DNA from: JBPBPI01 sp050954885
GTDB taxonomy: Bacteria; Pseudomonadota; Alphaproteobacteria; Caedimonadales; Caedimonadaceae
Reading direction: 5' to 3'
NCBI GenBank assembly: GCA_050954885.1
Contig: JBPBPI010000124.1
Span: 1 to 31,905 of the forward strand
DNA length: 31,905 bases
Shown here one piece after another: positions 7,871 through 16,819 of this stretch (position 1 is the stretch's first letter; every line of letters starts with the position of its first letter). Under the pieces are notes generated by a model, which saw only the letters and a list, made by a program, of their open reading frames with translations, ran no database searches and was not told the origin of the DNA. The position numbers and the translations under genes are program-made.

Positions 7871-9574
7871 ATGATGAAGGACGCAAAAAAATCGTCTTTT
7901 CCTTGGACATATCATTATCCCCCGGATATTGCGTGGGATGTTGAGTATGTGCCAAGTCCTTTATTTGATATTTTTGATCAAACAGTCAGGCGTTTTCCTG
8001 ATAATTCTTGTCTTCATTTTTTAGGAAAGACGTTCACTTATCAAGATGTTAACAGCCTGATCAATCAAGTGGCGCGAGGTTTTCAAGATTTTGGTGTTGG
8101 TCAAGGCACCCGTATTGGCATCTTTATGCCCAATACGCCTTATTACGTCATCTTTTATTATGCCATCTTAAAAGTGGGCGGCGTGGTTGTTAATTTTAAC
8201 CCCTTGTATGTAGCCTCAGAAATTCGTCATCAAATTGAAGATTCTCATTGTGAAATCATGGTCACTCTTGATCTTGATTTTTTGTTCAAAAAGGTCCACG
8301 CACATCTTCAAACCTCTGCTTTGCGTAAAATCATTGTCTGCCCTTTGAAACATGTGCTGCCGTTTCCCAAAAATATTTTATTTCCACTGGTAAAATTTAA
8401 AGACCTGGCATCCATTCCAAAACATGAAAATATTATCTACTACACCGATTTGATTAAAAATGAGGGCAATCCAAAAATTCCTGTGATCGATCCTTTGGCA
8501 GATACCGCCCTTATTCAATATACCGGGGGCACAACAGGCACACCAAAAGGAGCGTTGCTGACCCATTACAATCTTTATTGTAATGCGTTACAATGTGAGG
8601 CTTGGTTTAGTCCTTTGGTCACCCATGGCGAGGAAAAAATTTTGGCGGTGCTGCCGTTTTTTCACGTCTTCGCTATGACCGTTGTGATGAATTTAAGCAT
8701 TCGAGTGGGTGGTGAAATCGTCATGATGTTCCCTCGATTTGACATCGATGAAGCCATGAAACTCGTTCAAAAACATAAAATCACCTGTTTGCCGGCAGTG
8801 CCCACCATCTATACCATGATTAACAATCACAAAAATCGACATCTTTTTAATTTAAAAAGTTTAAAAGCTTGCATCTCAGGTGGGGCAGCATTGCCCGTTG
8901 AAGTTAAAAATGAATTTGAACGCTTAACAGGGGCCAAACTGATTGAAGGGTACGGTCTGACCGAAGCGTCCCCTGTGGTTTGCGCCAATCCTTTACGGGG
9001 CGCTAATAAAGCAGGATCTATTGGACTTCCTTTGCCCCAATCTTTTATTAAAATTATGTCGCTCGATCAGCCAGATGTTGAAGTGCCCTTGGGCCAAACC
9101 GGACAAATTGTGGTCCGTGGTCCCCAAGTCATGAAAGGATATTGGCATCAGCCTCATGAATCGTCTGCTGTTCTTAAAGATGGTTTCCTCTACACCGGGG
9201 ATGTCGGCTATATGGACGAAGAGGGCTATACTTTTCTCATTGATCGTCTTAAAGATTTAATCATTGTCAATGGTTACAATGTCTATCCGCGTATGATTGA
9301 AGAAGCCATCCACCGGCATGCAGCTGTGGAAGAAGTGTCCGTGGTTGGCATTCCTGATAAAAGTCACGGCGAAGTTGTCAAAGCCTTCATTAAGCTTCGC
9401 GCAGGCAGTCATTCGACAGCTGAGGACATAAAAACATTTCTTAAAGGTCACCTTTCGCCCCTTGAAATGCCCAAACAAATTGAATTTCGCGATGCGCTTC
9501 CCAAGACCATGATTGGAAAACTCTCTAAAAAAGAACTTCGCGTTAGTCATCCCCATCAAGACCATAAAATTTAA
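7871..9574 (+). CDS. fadD: Long-chain fatty acid--CoA ligase
   Basis: 567 residues, an ANL-superfamily adenylating enzyme. The ATP-binding motif YTGGTTGTPKGA is near residue 216, the A5 motif GYGLTEASP near 360, YTGDVGYMDEEGY with its ribose-binding Asp near 441, DRLKDLIIVNGYNVYP at about 458-473, and the C-terminal catalytic Lys in GKLSKKEL near 548. It activates fatty acids to acyl-CoA via an acyl-adenylate, at the inner membrane or in the cytosol, using fatty acid delivered by FadL. A GAGGAG ribosome site lies 9-14 bases upstream of the ATG at 7871. Length and order agree with FadD of proteobacteria; its chain-length preference cannot be read. Confidence 0.92.
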   Translation: MMKDAKKSSFPWTYHYPPDIAWDVEYVPSPLFDIFDQTVRRFPDNSCLHFLGKTFTYQDVNSLINQVARGFQDFGVGQGTRIGIFMPNTPYYVIFYYAILKVGGVVVNFNPLYVASEIRHQIEDSHCEIMVTLDLDFLFKKVHAHLQTSALRKIIVCPLKHVLPFPKNILFPLVKFKDLASIPKHENIIYYTDLIKNEGNPKIPVIDPLADTALIQYTGGTTGTPKGALLTHYNLYCNALQCEAWFSPLVTHGEEKILAVLPFFHVFAMTVVMNLSIRVGGEIVMMFPRFDIDEAMKLVQKHKITCLPAVPTIYTMINNHKNRHLFNLKSLKACISGGAALPVEVKNEFERLTGAKLIEGYGLTEASPVVCANPLRGANKAGSIGLPLPQSFIKIMSLDQPDVEVPLGQTGQIVVRGPQVMKGYWHQPHESSAVLKDGFLYTGDVGYMDEEGYTFLIDRLKDLIIVNGYNVYPRMIEEAIHRHAAVEEVSVVGIPDKSHGEVVKAFIKLRAGSHSTAEDIKTFLKGHLSPLEMPKQIEFRDALPKTMIGKLSKKELRVSHPHQDHKI

Positions 9575-9663
9575 AATTTTTGAATAACAACCTATTACGT
9601 TTTTTCAAAATAATGTTACTCTTATTTTAACAAGTATAAAAAAGTTTAAATCAGGGAGTTTTC
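9575..9663 (+). promoter_or_regulatory. Possible promoter region upstream of fadA
   Basis: This 89-base gap is the largest inside the fad cluster and is AT-rich, with a -10-like TATAAA near 9637. The -35 side is not convincing. A second transcription start for fadA-fadB-fadE is plausible but not shown. A GGGAG ribosome site ends the gap. Confidence 0.3.
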
Positions 9664-10800
9664 ATGAAAAATGTTGTGGTTGCAGGTTATGTGCGTTCGC
9701 CTTTCACGCCGGCCATCAAAGGGGCTTTGGCCAAAGTGCGAGCTGATGACATGTTGGCGGAGGTTATCAAGGAATTTGTCAAAAGGTTACATCTTCAGGT
9801 CAGTGATCTTGAAGACTTTGTCCTGGGATGTTCTTTTCCCGAAGGCGAACAAGGGTTGAATTTGGCCCGTCTCGTGGTTCTTCATGCTGGTTTGCCTTTA
9901 TCGGTCGGCGGCAACACCATCAATCGTTTTTGTGGATCATCCATGCAAGCCATTCATCAAGCAGTGGGGGCAATTATTGCAGGGGCTGGAGACGTTTATC
10001 TGTGTGGTGGTGTTGAAACCATGAGTCGTATTCCCATGGGTGGCTTTAATCCCATGCCCAACCCTGATCTTTATGAAAAATCACCGGGTGCCTATATTTC
10101 TATGGGGGAGACAGCTGAAAATGTCGCTAAGCGATATAATATTTCACGCACGCAACAAGATGAATTTGCGGTGACAAGTCATCAAAAATCCGCAAAAGCA
10201 CAAGCAACCGGACATTTTGATCAAGAAATTATCCCCATTCATGCCAAAGGACAAGTGATTGACCGAGACGGCTGCATTCGCCCTGACACCACCCTTGACG
10301 TTTTAGCCGGGTTGAAACCAGCCTTTGATGTAAACGGTTCTGTCACCGCTGGTACCTCTTCGCCGCTCACAGACGGTTGTGCTTTGACACTCATTTGTTC
10401 TGAAGACTATGCTGGGCAACAGGGTCTGGATATCCTGGCACGTGTTAAATCTTTTGCAGTACAAGGCTGTGATCCCGATCTCATGGGCATTGGACCTGTA
10501 GGGGCGACACATAAAGCGCTCAAGCGTGCTAAACTCACCATAGATGATATCGATATTATTGAACTCAATGAAGCCTTTGCCTCTCAAGCACTGGCTTGCA
10601 TTCACGATCTTCATCTGGACCAAGCTAAAATTAATCTCGATGGTGGCGCAATTGCTTTGGGGCATCCTTTGGGGGCTACAGGCGCGCGTATTGTGGGCAA
10701 AGCCGCGTCTTTACTGAAGCGAGAAGGCAAAAGGTATGCGCTCGCTACTCAATGTATCGGTGGCGGTCAAGGCATTGCAACAATTTTGGAGGCTGTTTAA
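9664..10800 (+). CDS. fadA: Acetyl-CoA acyltransferase (3-ketoacyl-CoA thiolase)
   Basis: 378 residues, thiolase family. The nucleophilic Cys is Cys90 in NTINRFCGSSMQA; LNEAFASQ occurs near 300, the catalytic His in IALGHPLGATGAR near 328, and the second active-site Cys in QCIGGGQG near 363. All active-site residues are present and the length is normal. It cleaves 3-ketoacyl-CoA with CoA to acetyl-CoA and a chain two carbons shorter. Its stop codon overlaps the fadB start by one base (TAATG), the usual sign of translational coupling between the two beta-oxidation subunits. Confidence 0.92.
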   Translation: MKNVVVAGYVRSPFTPAIKGALAKVRADDMLAEVIKEFVKRLHLQVSDLEDFVLGCSFPEGEQGLNLARLVVLHAGLPLSVGGNTINRFCGSSMQAIHQAVGAIIAGAGDVYLCGGVETMSRIPMGGFNPMPNPDLYEKSPGAYISMGETAENVAKRYNISRTQQDEFAVTSHQKSAKAQATGHFDQEIIPIHAKGQVIDRDGCIRPDTTLDVLAGLKPAFDVNGSVTAGTSSPLTDGCALTLICSEDYAGQQGLDILARVKSFAVQGCDPDLMGIGPVGATHKALKRAKLTIDDIDIIELNEAFASQALACIHDLHLDQAKINLDGGAIALGHPLGATGARIVGKAASLLKREGKRYALATQCIGGGQGIATILEAV

Positions 10801-13136
10801 TGTCATCATCTATTCAACGTGTGGCGGTCATTGGTTCAGGGGTGATGGGAAGTGGCATCGCGGCTCATGTCGCCAATGCGGGTGTTCCCGTTTTGTTGCT
10901 TGATTTGCCTCAATCCGGCTGGGGACAAAAAAATGCGCTGGCGCAAAATGCTATTGATACCATGTTAAAAGCCGATCCTTGTCCTTTTATGTCCCAACAA
11001 GCGGCCAAACAAATTACACCAGGCAATTTAGATGATGATTTCGATCAACTTGCCAGCTGTGATTGGATTATCGAAGTCATTGTTGAAAAGTTAGAGATAA
11101 AACAAGATCTTTATCGGCGGATTGATCAAATCAAAGCCCCTGATGCTATTGTGTCGTCAAACACCTCAACTATTCCTTTAAAAAGGCTGATTGAAGGACA
11201 ATCCCTTGCTTTCCAACAACATTTTCTAATTACACATTTTTTTAATCCACCACGGTACATGCGCCTTTTGGAAATGATCAAAGGTCCTGAGACATTGGAT
11301 GATGTGGCCCAAAAACTTGACCGGTTTTGTGACATTAACTTAGGAAAAAGTGTGGTTTATGGCGAAGATACACCGGGTTTTATCGGCAATCGGATTGGTA
11401 TTTTCTGGCTTTTGTCTGCGATGGTTGAGGCAATCGATCAAGGCATCACCGTTGAAGAAACAGATGCCTTGTTTGGCAAGGCTATGGGTATTCCCAAAAC
11501 CGGTGTGTTTGGGCTGATGGATTTGGTGGGGCTGGATTTAATTCCCCTGATTGGTCAAAGTATGAAAGCCAATTTATCTTTAGAAGATGCCTACACACGC
11601 CTTTATCGAGAACCCGATATTTTGAAAAAAATGCTGGCTGAGGGATATACGGGACGCAAAGGCAAGGGAGGATTTTACCGAATAAACCGCACCTCTGATA
11701 ATAAGGTCAAAGAATCGATTGATTTGAAAACCGGAGACTATCATCCAACCCAAAATATTAAATTGCCGGCTCTTGACGCATCAGGGTCTGATCTAAAGGC
11801 TTTACTGTCGTATCCTGATCGCCACGGGCAATTTGCCTGGCGTGTGTTGTCACAAGTTTTGTCTTACACGGCGTCTTTGGTGCCAGAAATTTCAAGCTCT
11901 CCAGTAGATATCGACACCGCCATGAAATTGGGCTTCAATTGGAAGTTTGGACCTTTTGAATTGCTGGATAAAATAGGCGTGAAATGGTTTGTAGATAAAA
12001 TGCAAGCTGAGGGCCGCGAGGTCCCACCTTTTTTAACAAAAGTTATAGAGGTGGGACAAAGAAGCTTTTACCGTCTTGACGCCGGACAACTGCATTATTT
12101 CACCCCTCAAGGAAACTATCAAGCTATTGTCAGGCCCCAAGGTCAGCTTTGGCTTTCAGATATCAAACGACGATCAAAACCAATTTTAAGCAATGGATCT
12201 GCGAGTCTTTGGGATATCGGTGATCACGTGGCGTGTCTTGAATTTCAAAGTAAAATGAACACAATCGATGGCGATATTATGGCTATGATTCGTGAGACCA
12301 TTCAGGTCGTCTCTAAAGATTTTAAGGCCCTTGTAATTTACAATGAAGGTACACATTTCTCCGCTGGTGCCAATATCGGTATGGCGTTGTTCACCGCCAA
12401 TATTGCCATGTGGCCTGCGATATATCAAATGGTGGCTGAAGGGCAGCAAATTTATAAAGCTCTTAAATACAGTTCTTTTCCGGTGGTCAGTGCGCCAACA
12501 GGACTGGCTTTAGGGGGCGGGTGTGAAATCTTGCTTCACAGTGATGCCATTCAAGCCCATGCAGAAAGTTATATTGGCCTTGTCGAAGTCGGTGTTGGTC
12601 TTATTCCAGCCTGGGGGGGATGTAAAGAACTGTCTCATCGCTGGCTTCATGAAGATCGACAATTTGGTGGATCTTTGGGAGCAATTTCAAAGGTGTTTGA
12701 AACCATAGGTACTGCCAAAGTCGCCAAGTCAGCCGCAGAAGCCAAAGACTTACGCTATTTAAGACCCAGTGACGCCATTACCATGAATCGGGATCGTCTT
12801 TTGGCAGATGCTAAAATTAAAGCACTTTCTTTGATCCCTGGTTATCAGCCGCCCACGCCTCCTGAATTCTCTCTGCCTGGGGCAACTGCACGTGTGGCAT
12901 TATCAATGGCTGTTAAGGCTTTGGTTCTGACGGGTAAAGCAACCACATATGATGCCGAAATTTCTAGGGAACTTGCTTTTATTTTAACAGGCGGCGAGGC
13001 TGATATCACGGAAAAGGTGACCGAAGATCAGTTATATGCCCTTGAATTAAAAGCTTTTATGACACTGGTTAAAAACCCAAAAACGTTGGCCCGGATCGAA
13101 CATATGTTGGAGACTGGCAAACCTTTGCGAAATTAA
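10800..13136 (+). CDS. fadB: 3-hydroxyacyl-CoA dehydrogenase / enoyl-CoA hydratase fusion
   Basis: 778 residues from the ATG at 10800, which overlaps the fadA stop and follows GGAGG. The N-terminal half is a 3-hydroxyacyl-CoA dehydrogenase: Rossmann motif GSGVMG (12-17), SSNTSTIPL, THFFNPPRYM, and EDTPGFIGNRIG before the C-terminal helical domain, which appears in two parts. The C-terminal half is an enoyl-CoA hydratase/isomerase: FSAGANIG near 517, GLALGGGCEI near 565, and LVEVGVGLIPAWGG near 593 with a Glu where the catalytic Glu belongs. This dehydrogenase-first order is opposite to E. coli FadB but known in other proteobacterial beta-oxidation fusions. It performs hydration and NAD-dependent oxidation of enoyl-CoA, working with FadA and FadE. 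Confidence 0.9.
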   Translation: MSSSIQRVAVIGSGVMGSGIAAHVANAGVPVLLLDLPQSGWGQKNALAQNAIDTMLKADPCPFMSQQAAKQITPGNLDDDFDQLASCDWIIEVIVEKLEIKQDLYRRIDQIKAPDAIVSSNTSTIPLKRLIEGQSLAFQQHFLITHFFNPPRYMRLLEMIKGPETLDDVAQKLDRFCDINLGKSVVYGEDTPGFIGNRIGIFWLLSAMVEAIDQGITVEETDALFGKAMGIPKTGVFGLMDLVGLDLIPLIGQSMKANLSLEDAYTRLYREPDILKKMLAEGYTGRKGKGGFYRINRTSDNKVKESIDLKTGDYHPTQNIKLPALDASGSDLKALLSYPDRHGQFAWRVLSQVLSYTASLVPEISSSPVDIDTAMKLGFNWKFGPFELLDKIGVKWFVDKMQAEGREVPPFLTKVIEVGQRSFYRLDAGQLHYFTPQGNYQAIVRPQGQLWLSDIKRRSKPILSNGSASLWDIGDHVACLEFQSKMNTIDGDIMAMIRETIQVVSKDFKALVIYNEGTHFSAGANIGMALFTANIAMWPAIYQMVAEGQQIYKALKYSSFPVVSAPTGLALGGGCEILLHSDAIQAHAESYIGLVEVGVGLIPAWGGCKELSHRWLHEDRQFGGSLGAISKVFETIGTAKVAKSAAEAKDLRYLRPSDAITMNRDRLLADAKIKALSLIPGYQPPTPPEFSLPGATARVALSMAVKALVLTGKATTYDAEISRELAFILTGGEADITEKVTEDQLYALELKAFMTLVKNPKTLARIEHMLETGKPLRN

Positions 13137-13148
13137 GGAATATTTATC

Positions 13149-14960
13149 ATGGCTGTTTATAAAGCGCCTCTGCGTGACATGCAATTTATCTTAAAAGAAG
13201 TGATTGGTTTAGAGGCTTTGCAGAAATTATCAAAGGATCAAGATTTATCGGAAGATCTGGTCGATGCTATTTTGGGAGAGGCTGCTAAATTTACAGAAAA
13301 TGTCATTTTTCCGTTAAATGAAATTGGAGACCGTCAAGGATGTACCTGGCACGAACAAGGAGTGACCACACCCGATGGCTTTAAAGAAGCTTATCAAGCA
13401 TTTCGAGAAGGCGGATGGTCAGGATTGGCTCTTGAACCTAACTACGGGGGACAAGGTATCCCAGAGACCATGAGTATGATGGTGGAAGAGATGATTTGCT
13501 CGTCAAACCTTTCTTTCAGTTTATATCCAGGACTGACGCGGGGTGCCTGTATCTTGTTGCAAGCTCATGGCTCTGACGCCCTTAAACAGCAATATTTGCC
13601 TGCGATGGTCGAAGGGCGTTGGGCAGGGACCATGTGTTTGACCGAAGCCCATTGTGGCACTGATTTAGGATTGCTCAGGACCCGTGCCACTGCCCAAGAG
13701 GATGGTAGTTACCGTTTGACCGGCACCAAAATTTTTATCTCCTCAGGGGATCATGATCTGACGGAAAACATCATTCATTTTGTGATCGCCCGCAGCTCAA
13801 ATACCGACGCTGGTATACGGGGTATCAGTTTGTTTTTGGTGCCAAAATTTTTGGTCGACGAACAAGGTAACATTGGCGCACAAAATGGTGTTTATTGCCC
13901 CTCTATTGAACATAAAATGGGCTTAAAAGGCTCATCAACCTGTGTGATAAATTTTGACAATGCTCAAGGGTATTTAATCGGCACCATTAATAAAGGTGTG
14001 GCCCATAATAAAGGTGTGGCCCACATGTTTACTATGATGAATAGTGAGCGCGTAGGCGTTGGAATTCAAGGTTTGGGTGTGGGTGAGGTATCGTATCAAA
14101 ATGCTTTATTATACGCGCGCGATCGTGTCCAGGGTCGATCTTTATCAGGGATAAAGAATCCTGAACGTGAGGCTGATCCGATCATCTGGCATCCCGATGT
14201 TCGTCGTATGTTGCTGACCATGAAAACTTATAATGAAGGCAATCGTCTTTTATCGACTTGGGTTGCTTATCACCTCGATCTGGCCCATCGCAGTGAAGAC
14301 GAACAGGTTCGCCAATCAGCCGATGAATTTGTCCAACTCATGACGCCTATTGTAAAAGCCTTTTTAACCGATGCGGGTTCGGAAATCAGTAATATAGGTC
14401 TTCAGGTGTATGGTGGACATGGTTATATTCAAGACTATCCCATGGAACAGTACGTCAGAGATGCCCGAATTTCACAAATTTATGAGGGCACCAATGGTAT
14501 TCAAGCACTCGATTTAGTAGGGCGCAAATTACCAGCTCATATGGGACGATATGCTCTCCATTTTTTTCATCCTGTCGATCAATTTATTCAAACACATCGA
14601 GATAATGACAATTTAAAAGAATTTATCGAACCTCTTGAAAAATCTTTTGTCCGACTTCAACAAGCGACCGCAACACTGGCGCAAAAAAGTTTAAAAAAGC
14701 CTGAAGAAGCAGGGGCGGCTGCGACAGATTATCTTAAAATGTTTGGTCTTGTGGCTTGTGCTTACCTATGGGCGAAAACGGTTGTCATTGCCTTGGCCAA
14801 AATAGAGGGAGATGACAAAGATTTTTATGAAAGTAAAGTGCATACCGCCCGTTTTTTTATGGTTAAATTGTTGCCACAGACTTCTTCTTTGCTATCAACC
14901 ATTATGGCAGGGGCCAAACCTTTAATGGCGTTGCAAGATAAAGATTTTGGCCCTTTTTAA
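13149..14960 (+). CDS. fadE: Acyl-CoA dehydrogenase
   Basis: 603 residues. Family motifs include CLTEAHCGTDLG near 162 (flavin/substrate signature), FISSGDHDLTENIIHFVIAR, and YGGHGYIQDYPMEQYVRDAR followed by QIYEGTNGIQ near 444; the family's catalytic Glu is usually found in this YEGTNGIQ. The extended C-terminal domain is of the long (~600 residue) acyl-CoA dehydrogenase group. It catalyses the first, FAD-dependent step of beta-oxidation and needs an electron-transfer flavoprotein not encoded here. The start is 12 bases after fadB with AAGGAA upstream. Odd: residues 281-292 are an exact 6-residue tandem duplication (NKGVAHNKGVAH) encoded by an 18-base repeat. Confidence 0.92.
   Translation: MAVYKAPLRDMQFILKEVIGLEALQKLSKDQDLSEDLVDAILGEAAKFTENVIFPLNEIGDRQGCTWHEQGVTTPDGFKEAYQAFREGGWSGLALEPNYGGQGIPETMSMMVEEMICSSNLSFSLYPGLTRGACILLQAHGSDALKQQYLPAMVEGRWAGTMCLTEAHCGTDLGLLRTRATAQEDGSYRLTGTKIFISSGDHDLTENIIHFVIARSSNTDAGIRGISLFLVPKFLVDEQGNIGAQNGVYCPSIEHKMGLKGSSTCVINFDNAQGYLIGTINKGVAHNKGVAHMFTMMNSERVGVGIQGLGVGEVSYQNALLYARDRVQGRSLSGIKNPEREADPIIWHPDVRRMLLTMKTYNEGNRLLSTWVAYHLDLAHRSEDEQVRQSADEFVQLMTPIVKAFLTDAGSEISNIGLQVYGGHGYIQDYPMEQYVRDARISQIYEGTNGIQALDLVGRKLPAHMGRYALHFFHPVDQFIQTHRDNDNLKEFIEPLEKSFVRLQQATATLAQKSLKKPEEAGAAATDYLKMFGLVACAYLWAKTVVIALAKIEGDDKDFYESKVHTARFFMVKLLPQTSSLLSTIMAGAKPLMALQDKDFGPF
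13989..14024 (+). repeat. 18-bp tandem duplication inside fadE
   Basis: Two adjacent 18-base units, AATAAAGGTGTGGCCCAT (13989-14006) and the same with a final C (14007-14024), differ at one base. They are in frame and double the peptide NKGVAH just before the conserved MFTMMNSERVGVG helix. One unit is what related enzymes carry at this place, so this is probably a recent slippage event. Confidence 0.9.
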
Positions 14961-15047
14961 TAGGCGTCAGAATATATCTTTATCTGGGTCAGATTTATTA
15001 AAAAACCTATGGATAGCAACAAATTATTTAAAAAAGAGATTTTAAAA

Positions 15048-15884
15048 ATGGATCAAAATACGTCAAAATTTCTTCAGGGAAAAGTTGTCTTCATTACAGG
15101 CAGTAGTCGCGGCATTGGCCGTGCCATTGCGTTAAAAGCAGCTGCCTTGGGTGCCAATGTGGTCATTGCTGCCAAAACAACAGAGCCTCATGCCAAACTT
15201 GAAGGCACCATCTATTCCGTTGGCGATGAAGTCAGCGCACTTGGCGTACAGGCATTGCCCCTTCAAATGGATATTCGTGATGATAGTCAAATTGAAAAAG
15301 GGATTCAACAAACAATGAATACCTTTGGACGGATCGACATTTTAATCAACAATGCCAGTGCCATAGATCTATCACCTGTGGCAACAATTGATGTTAAAAA
15401 ACTTGATTTGTTGTTAGATATTAACATTCGTGGAACATTTTTAATGTCAAAATTATGTTTGCCTCATTTAAAAGATGCTGAAAATCCACACATTTTGACT
15501 CTATCTCCCCCTCTTAATTTAAAACCTCAATGGTTTGGACCTCATTGTGCTTATTCGCTGTCAAAATATGGCATGAGTTTGTGTGTCATGGGTATGGCGG
15601 AAGAATTTAAAAAGTTTGGCATTGCGGTCAATGCCCTTTGGCCTATTACCACCATTGCAACTGCAGCTGTCAATATGATTGGAGGAGAAAGGCTAATGTC
15701 TGCCTCACGCAAACCCGAAATCATGGCCGATGCTGCAGCTGCTATTATTTCAAGGCCCAGTCGAAACTGTACAGGAAACTTTTTTATCGACGAGGTTGTC
15801 TTACGCGAACAAGGTATGACAGATTTTGACAATTATGCCATGCAACCTGGTGGTCCCTTATGGAAAGATCTTTTTGTTGAATAA
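15048..15884 (+). CDS. Short-chain dehydrogenase/reductase, HSDL2-like
   Basis: 278 residues from ATG 15048 (AAGAGA about 9 bases upstream); an in-frame ATG at 15009 would add 13 residues but has a poor ribosome site and no family support. The NAD(P)-binding motif is GSSRGIG, followed by NNAS and the catalytic YSLSKYG (Tyr-x3-Lys). Several stretches are, from memory, close to animal hydroxysteroid dehydrogenase-like protein 2: VVIAAKTTEPHAKLEGTIY, LSPPLNLKPQWF, HCAYSLSKYGMS, AVNALWP and GNFFIDE. Animal HSDL2 has an additional SCP2 lipid-binding domain that is absent here. Its position at the end of the fad cluster suggests a role in fatty acyl or related lipid metabolism; the substrate is unknown. 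Confidence 0.85.
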   Translation: MDQNTSKFLQGKVVFITGSSRGIGRAIALKAAALGANVVIAAKTTEPHAKLEGTIYSVGDEVSALGVQALPLQMDIRDDSQIEKGIQQTMNTFGRIDILINNASAIDLSPVATIDVKKLDLLLDINIRGTFLMSKLCLPHLKDAENPHILTLSPPLNLKPQWFGPHCAYSLSKYGMSLCVMGMAEEFKKFGIAVNALWPITTIATAAVNMIGGERLMSASRKPEIMADAAAAIISRPSRNCTGNFFIDEVVLREQGMTDFDNYAMQPGGPLWKDLFVE

Positions 15885-16012
15885 AATAAGCTGATTGCTG
15901 GAAAGTCTTGGCGTTTTCATAAAAATGTACTATAGCAGTAAAGTCTATGAATCATATTTAGTAAATTACTGGATAAAGTTGATATTATCTTGTAAATATA
16001 ACCGGAGACCAA

Positions 16013-16231
16013 ATGTCCAAAGAAGATTTAGTTGAATGTGGGGGTGTTGTGCTTGAGACACTTTCAAATGCGATGTTTCGAGTGAAGCTTGATAATGATC
16101 ATATTATTTTGGCTCATATTTCAGGCCGTATGAGAAAAAACCGTATTCGTATTTTGGCTGGTGATCGTATTAAAGTCGAGATGACCCCTTATGATTTAAG
16201 CAAAGGTCGTGTTGTCTTTCGCGAGAAATAA
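16013..16231 (+). CDS. infA: Translation initiation factor IF-1
   Basis: 72 residues, exactly the usual length. The sequence follows the S1-like OB fold of IF-1: GGVVLETLSNAMFRVKLDN, then ILAHISGRMRKNRIRILAGD and the C-terminal YDLSKGRVVFREK. It binds the 30S A site during initiation together with IF-2 and IF-3. A CCGGAG ribosome site lies about 7 bases before the ATG at 16013. It heads the infA - maf - RNase E/G - yacG order common in alphaproteobacteria. Confidence 0.97.
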   Translation: MSKEDLVECGGVVLETLSNAMFRVKLDNDHIILAHISGRMRKNRIRILAGDRIKVEMTPYDLSKGRVVFREK

Positions 16232-16251
16232 GTTTTGGTTATTTTATTTTT

Positions 16252-16818
16252 ATGACTCAGATACTGCTTAAACCTTTTTCCCTTAAAATTATGGCAGGCA
16301 ACCCTAATTTTAAAGATATTGTTGAAAAGGCGCGAGAATTTGGCTGTCAACAAGGAATTTTAGTGCCTTGGATAGATCCATTGAAAGGTGAAAAACCAAG
16401 GTCTTATATTCAGCGCGTTCTTAAAAATACCACCTGTTCAGATGATGTTATTACTCTGGTTTATATTGTTATCTGTGGGCAACGGATTCTGCCGATTCCA
16501 GAGTCATTAGAAGCGAAATCAAATTTATTAAAATTATTATCGGGAAGACGTCATCAAATTTGGATAGGTCTTGCCTGTCAAATTAAATCTCAAATAAAAA
16601 CAAGAATTACTCTTACGCGTGTTAGTTTGAAAAATTTAAGTACACATGAAATGACAGACTATATTTCTAGTGATGAGGGAAATAATTGCTCAGGTGGCTA
16701 TCACCCTAATGGCTATGCCGCTCGATTTGTAAAATCTATTAACGGGTCACCTTCAGCTTTAACAGGATTACCTGCTTTTGAGTTCCATACTTTAATATCT
16801 ACATGGCGTGCCTCATGA
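16252..16818 (+). CDS. Maf/YhdE-like protein lacking catalytic motifs
   Basis: 188 residues. The fold is recognisable from KPRSYIQRVLKNT (family YxxRxAxxKA), GQRILPIPESLEAKSNLLKLLSGRRHQIW (split here: GQRILPIPES, then LLKLLSGRRHQIW) and, at the end, GGYHPNGYAARFVKSINGS plus LTGLPAFE. Maf proteins are nucleotide pyrophosphatases acting on non-canonical or UTP/dTTP-type nucleotides. Three signature sites are gone: the N-terminal S-x-S-P-R-R is LKIMAGNPNF, the catalytic ADT is VYIV, and the Lys of GKAGGY is Ser (NCSGGY). The frame is intact and the locus position is the conserved one, so this is a Maf orthologue that has probably lost hydrolase activity rather than a different gene. It ends beside the RNase start. 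Confidence 0.8.
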   Translation: MTQILLKPFSLKIMAGNPNFKDIVEKAREFGCQQGILVPWIDPLKGEKPRSYIQRVLKNTTCSDDVITLVYIVICGQRILPIPESLEAKSNLLKLLSGRRHQIWIGLACQIKSQIKTRITLTRVSLKNLSTHEMTDYISSDEGNNCSGGYHPNGYAARFVKSINGSPSALTGLPAFEFHTLISTWRAS

Positions 16819-16819
16819 T

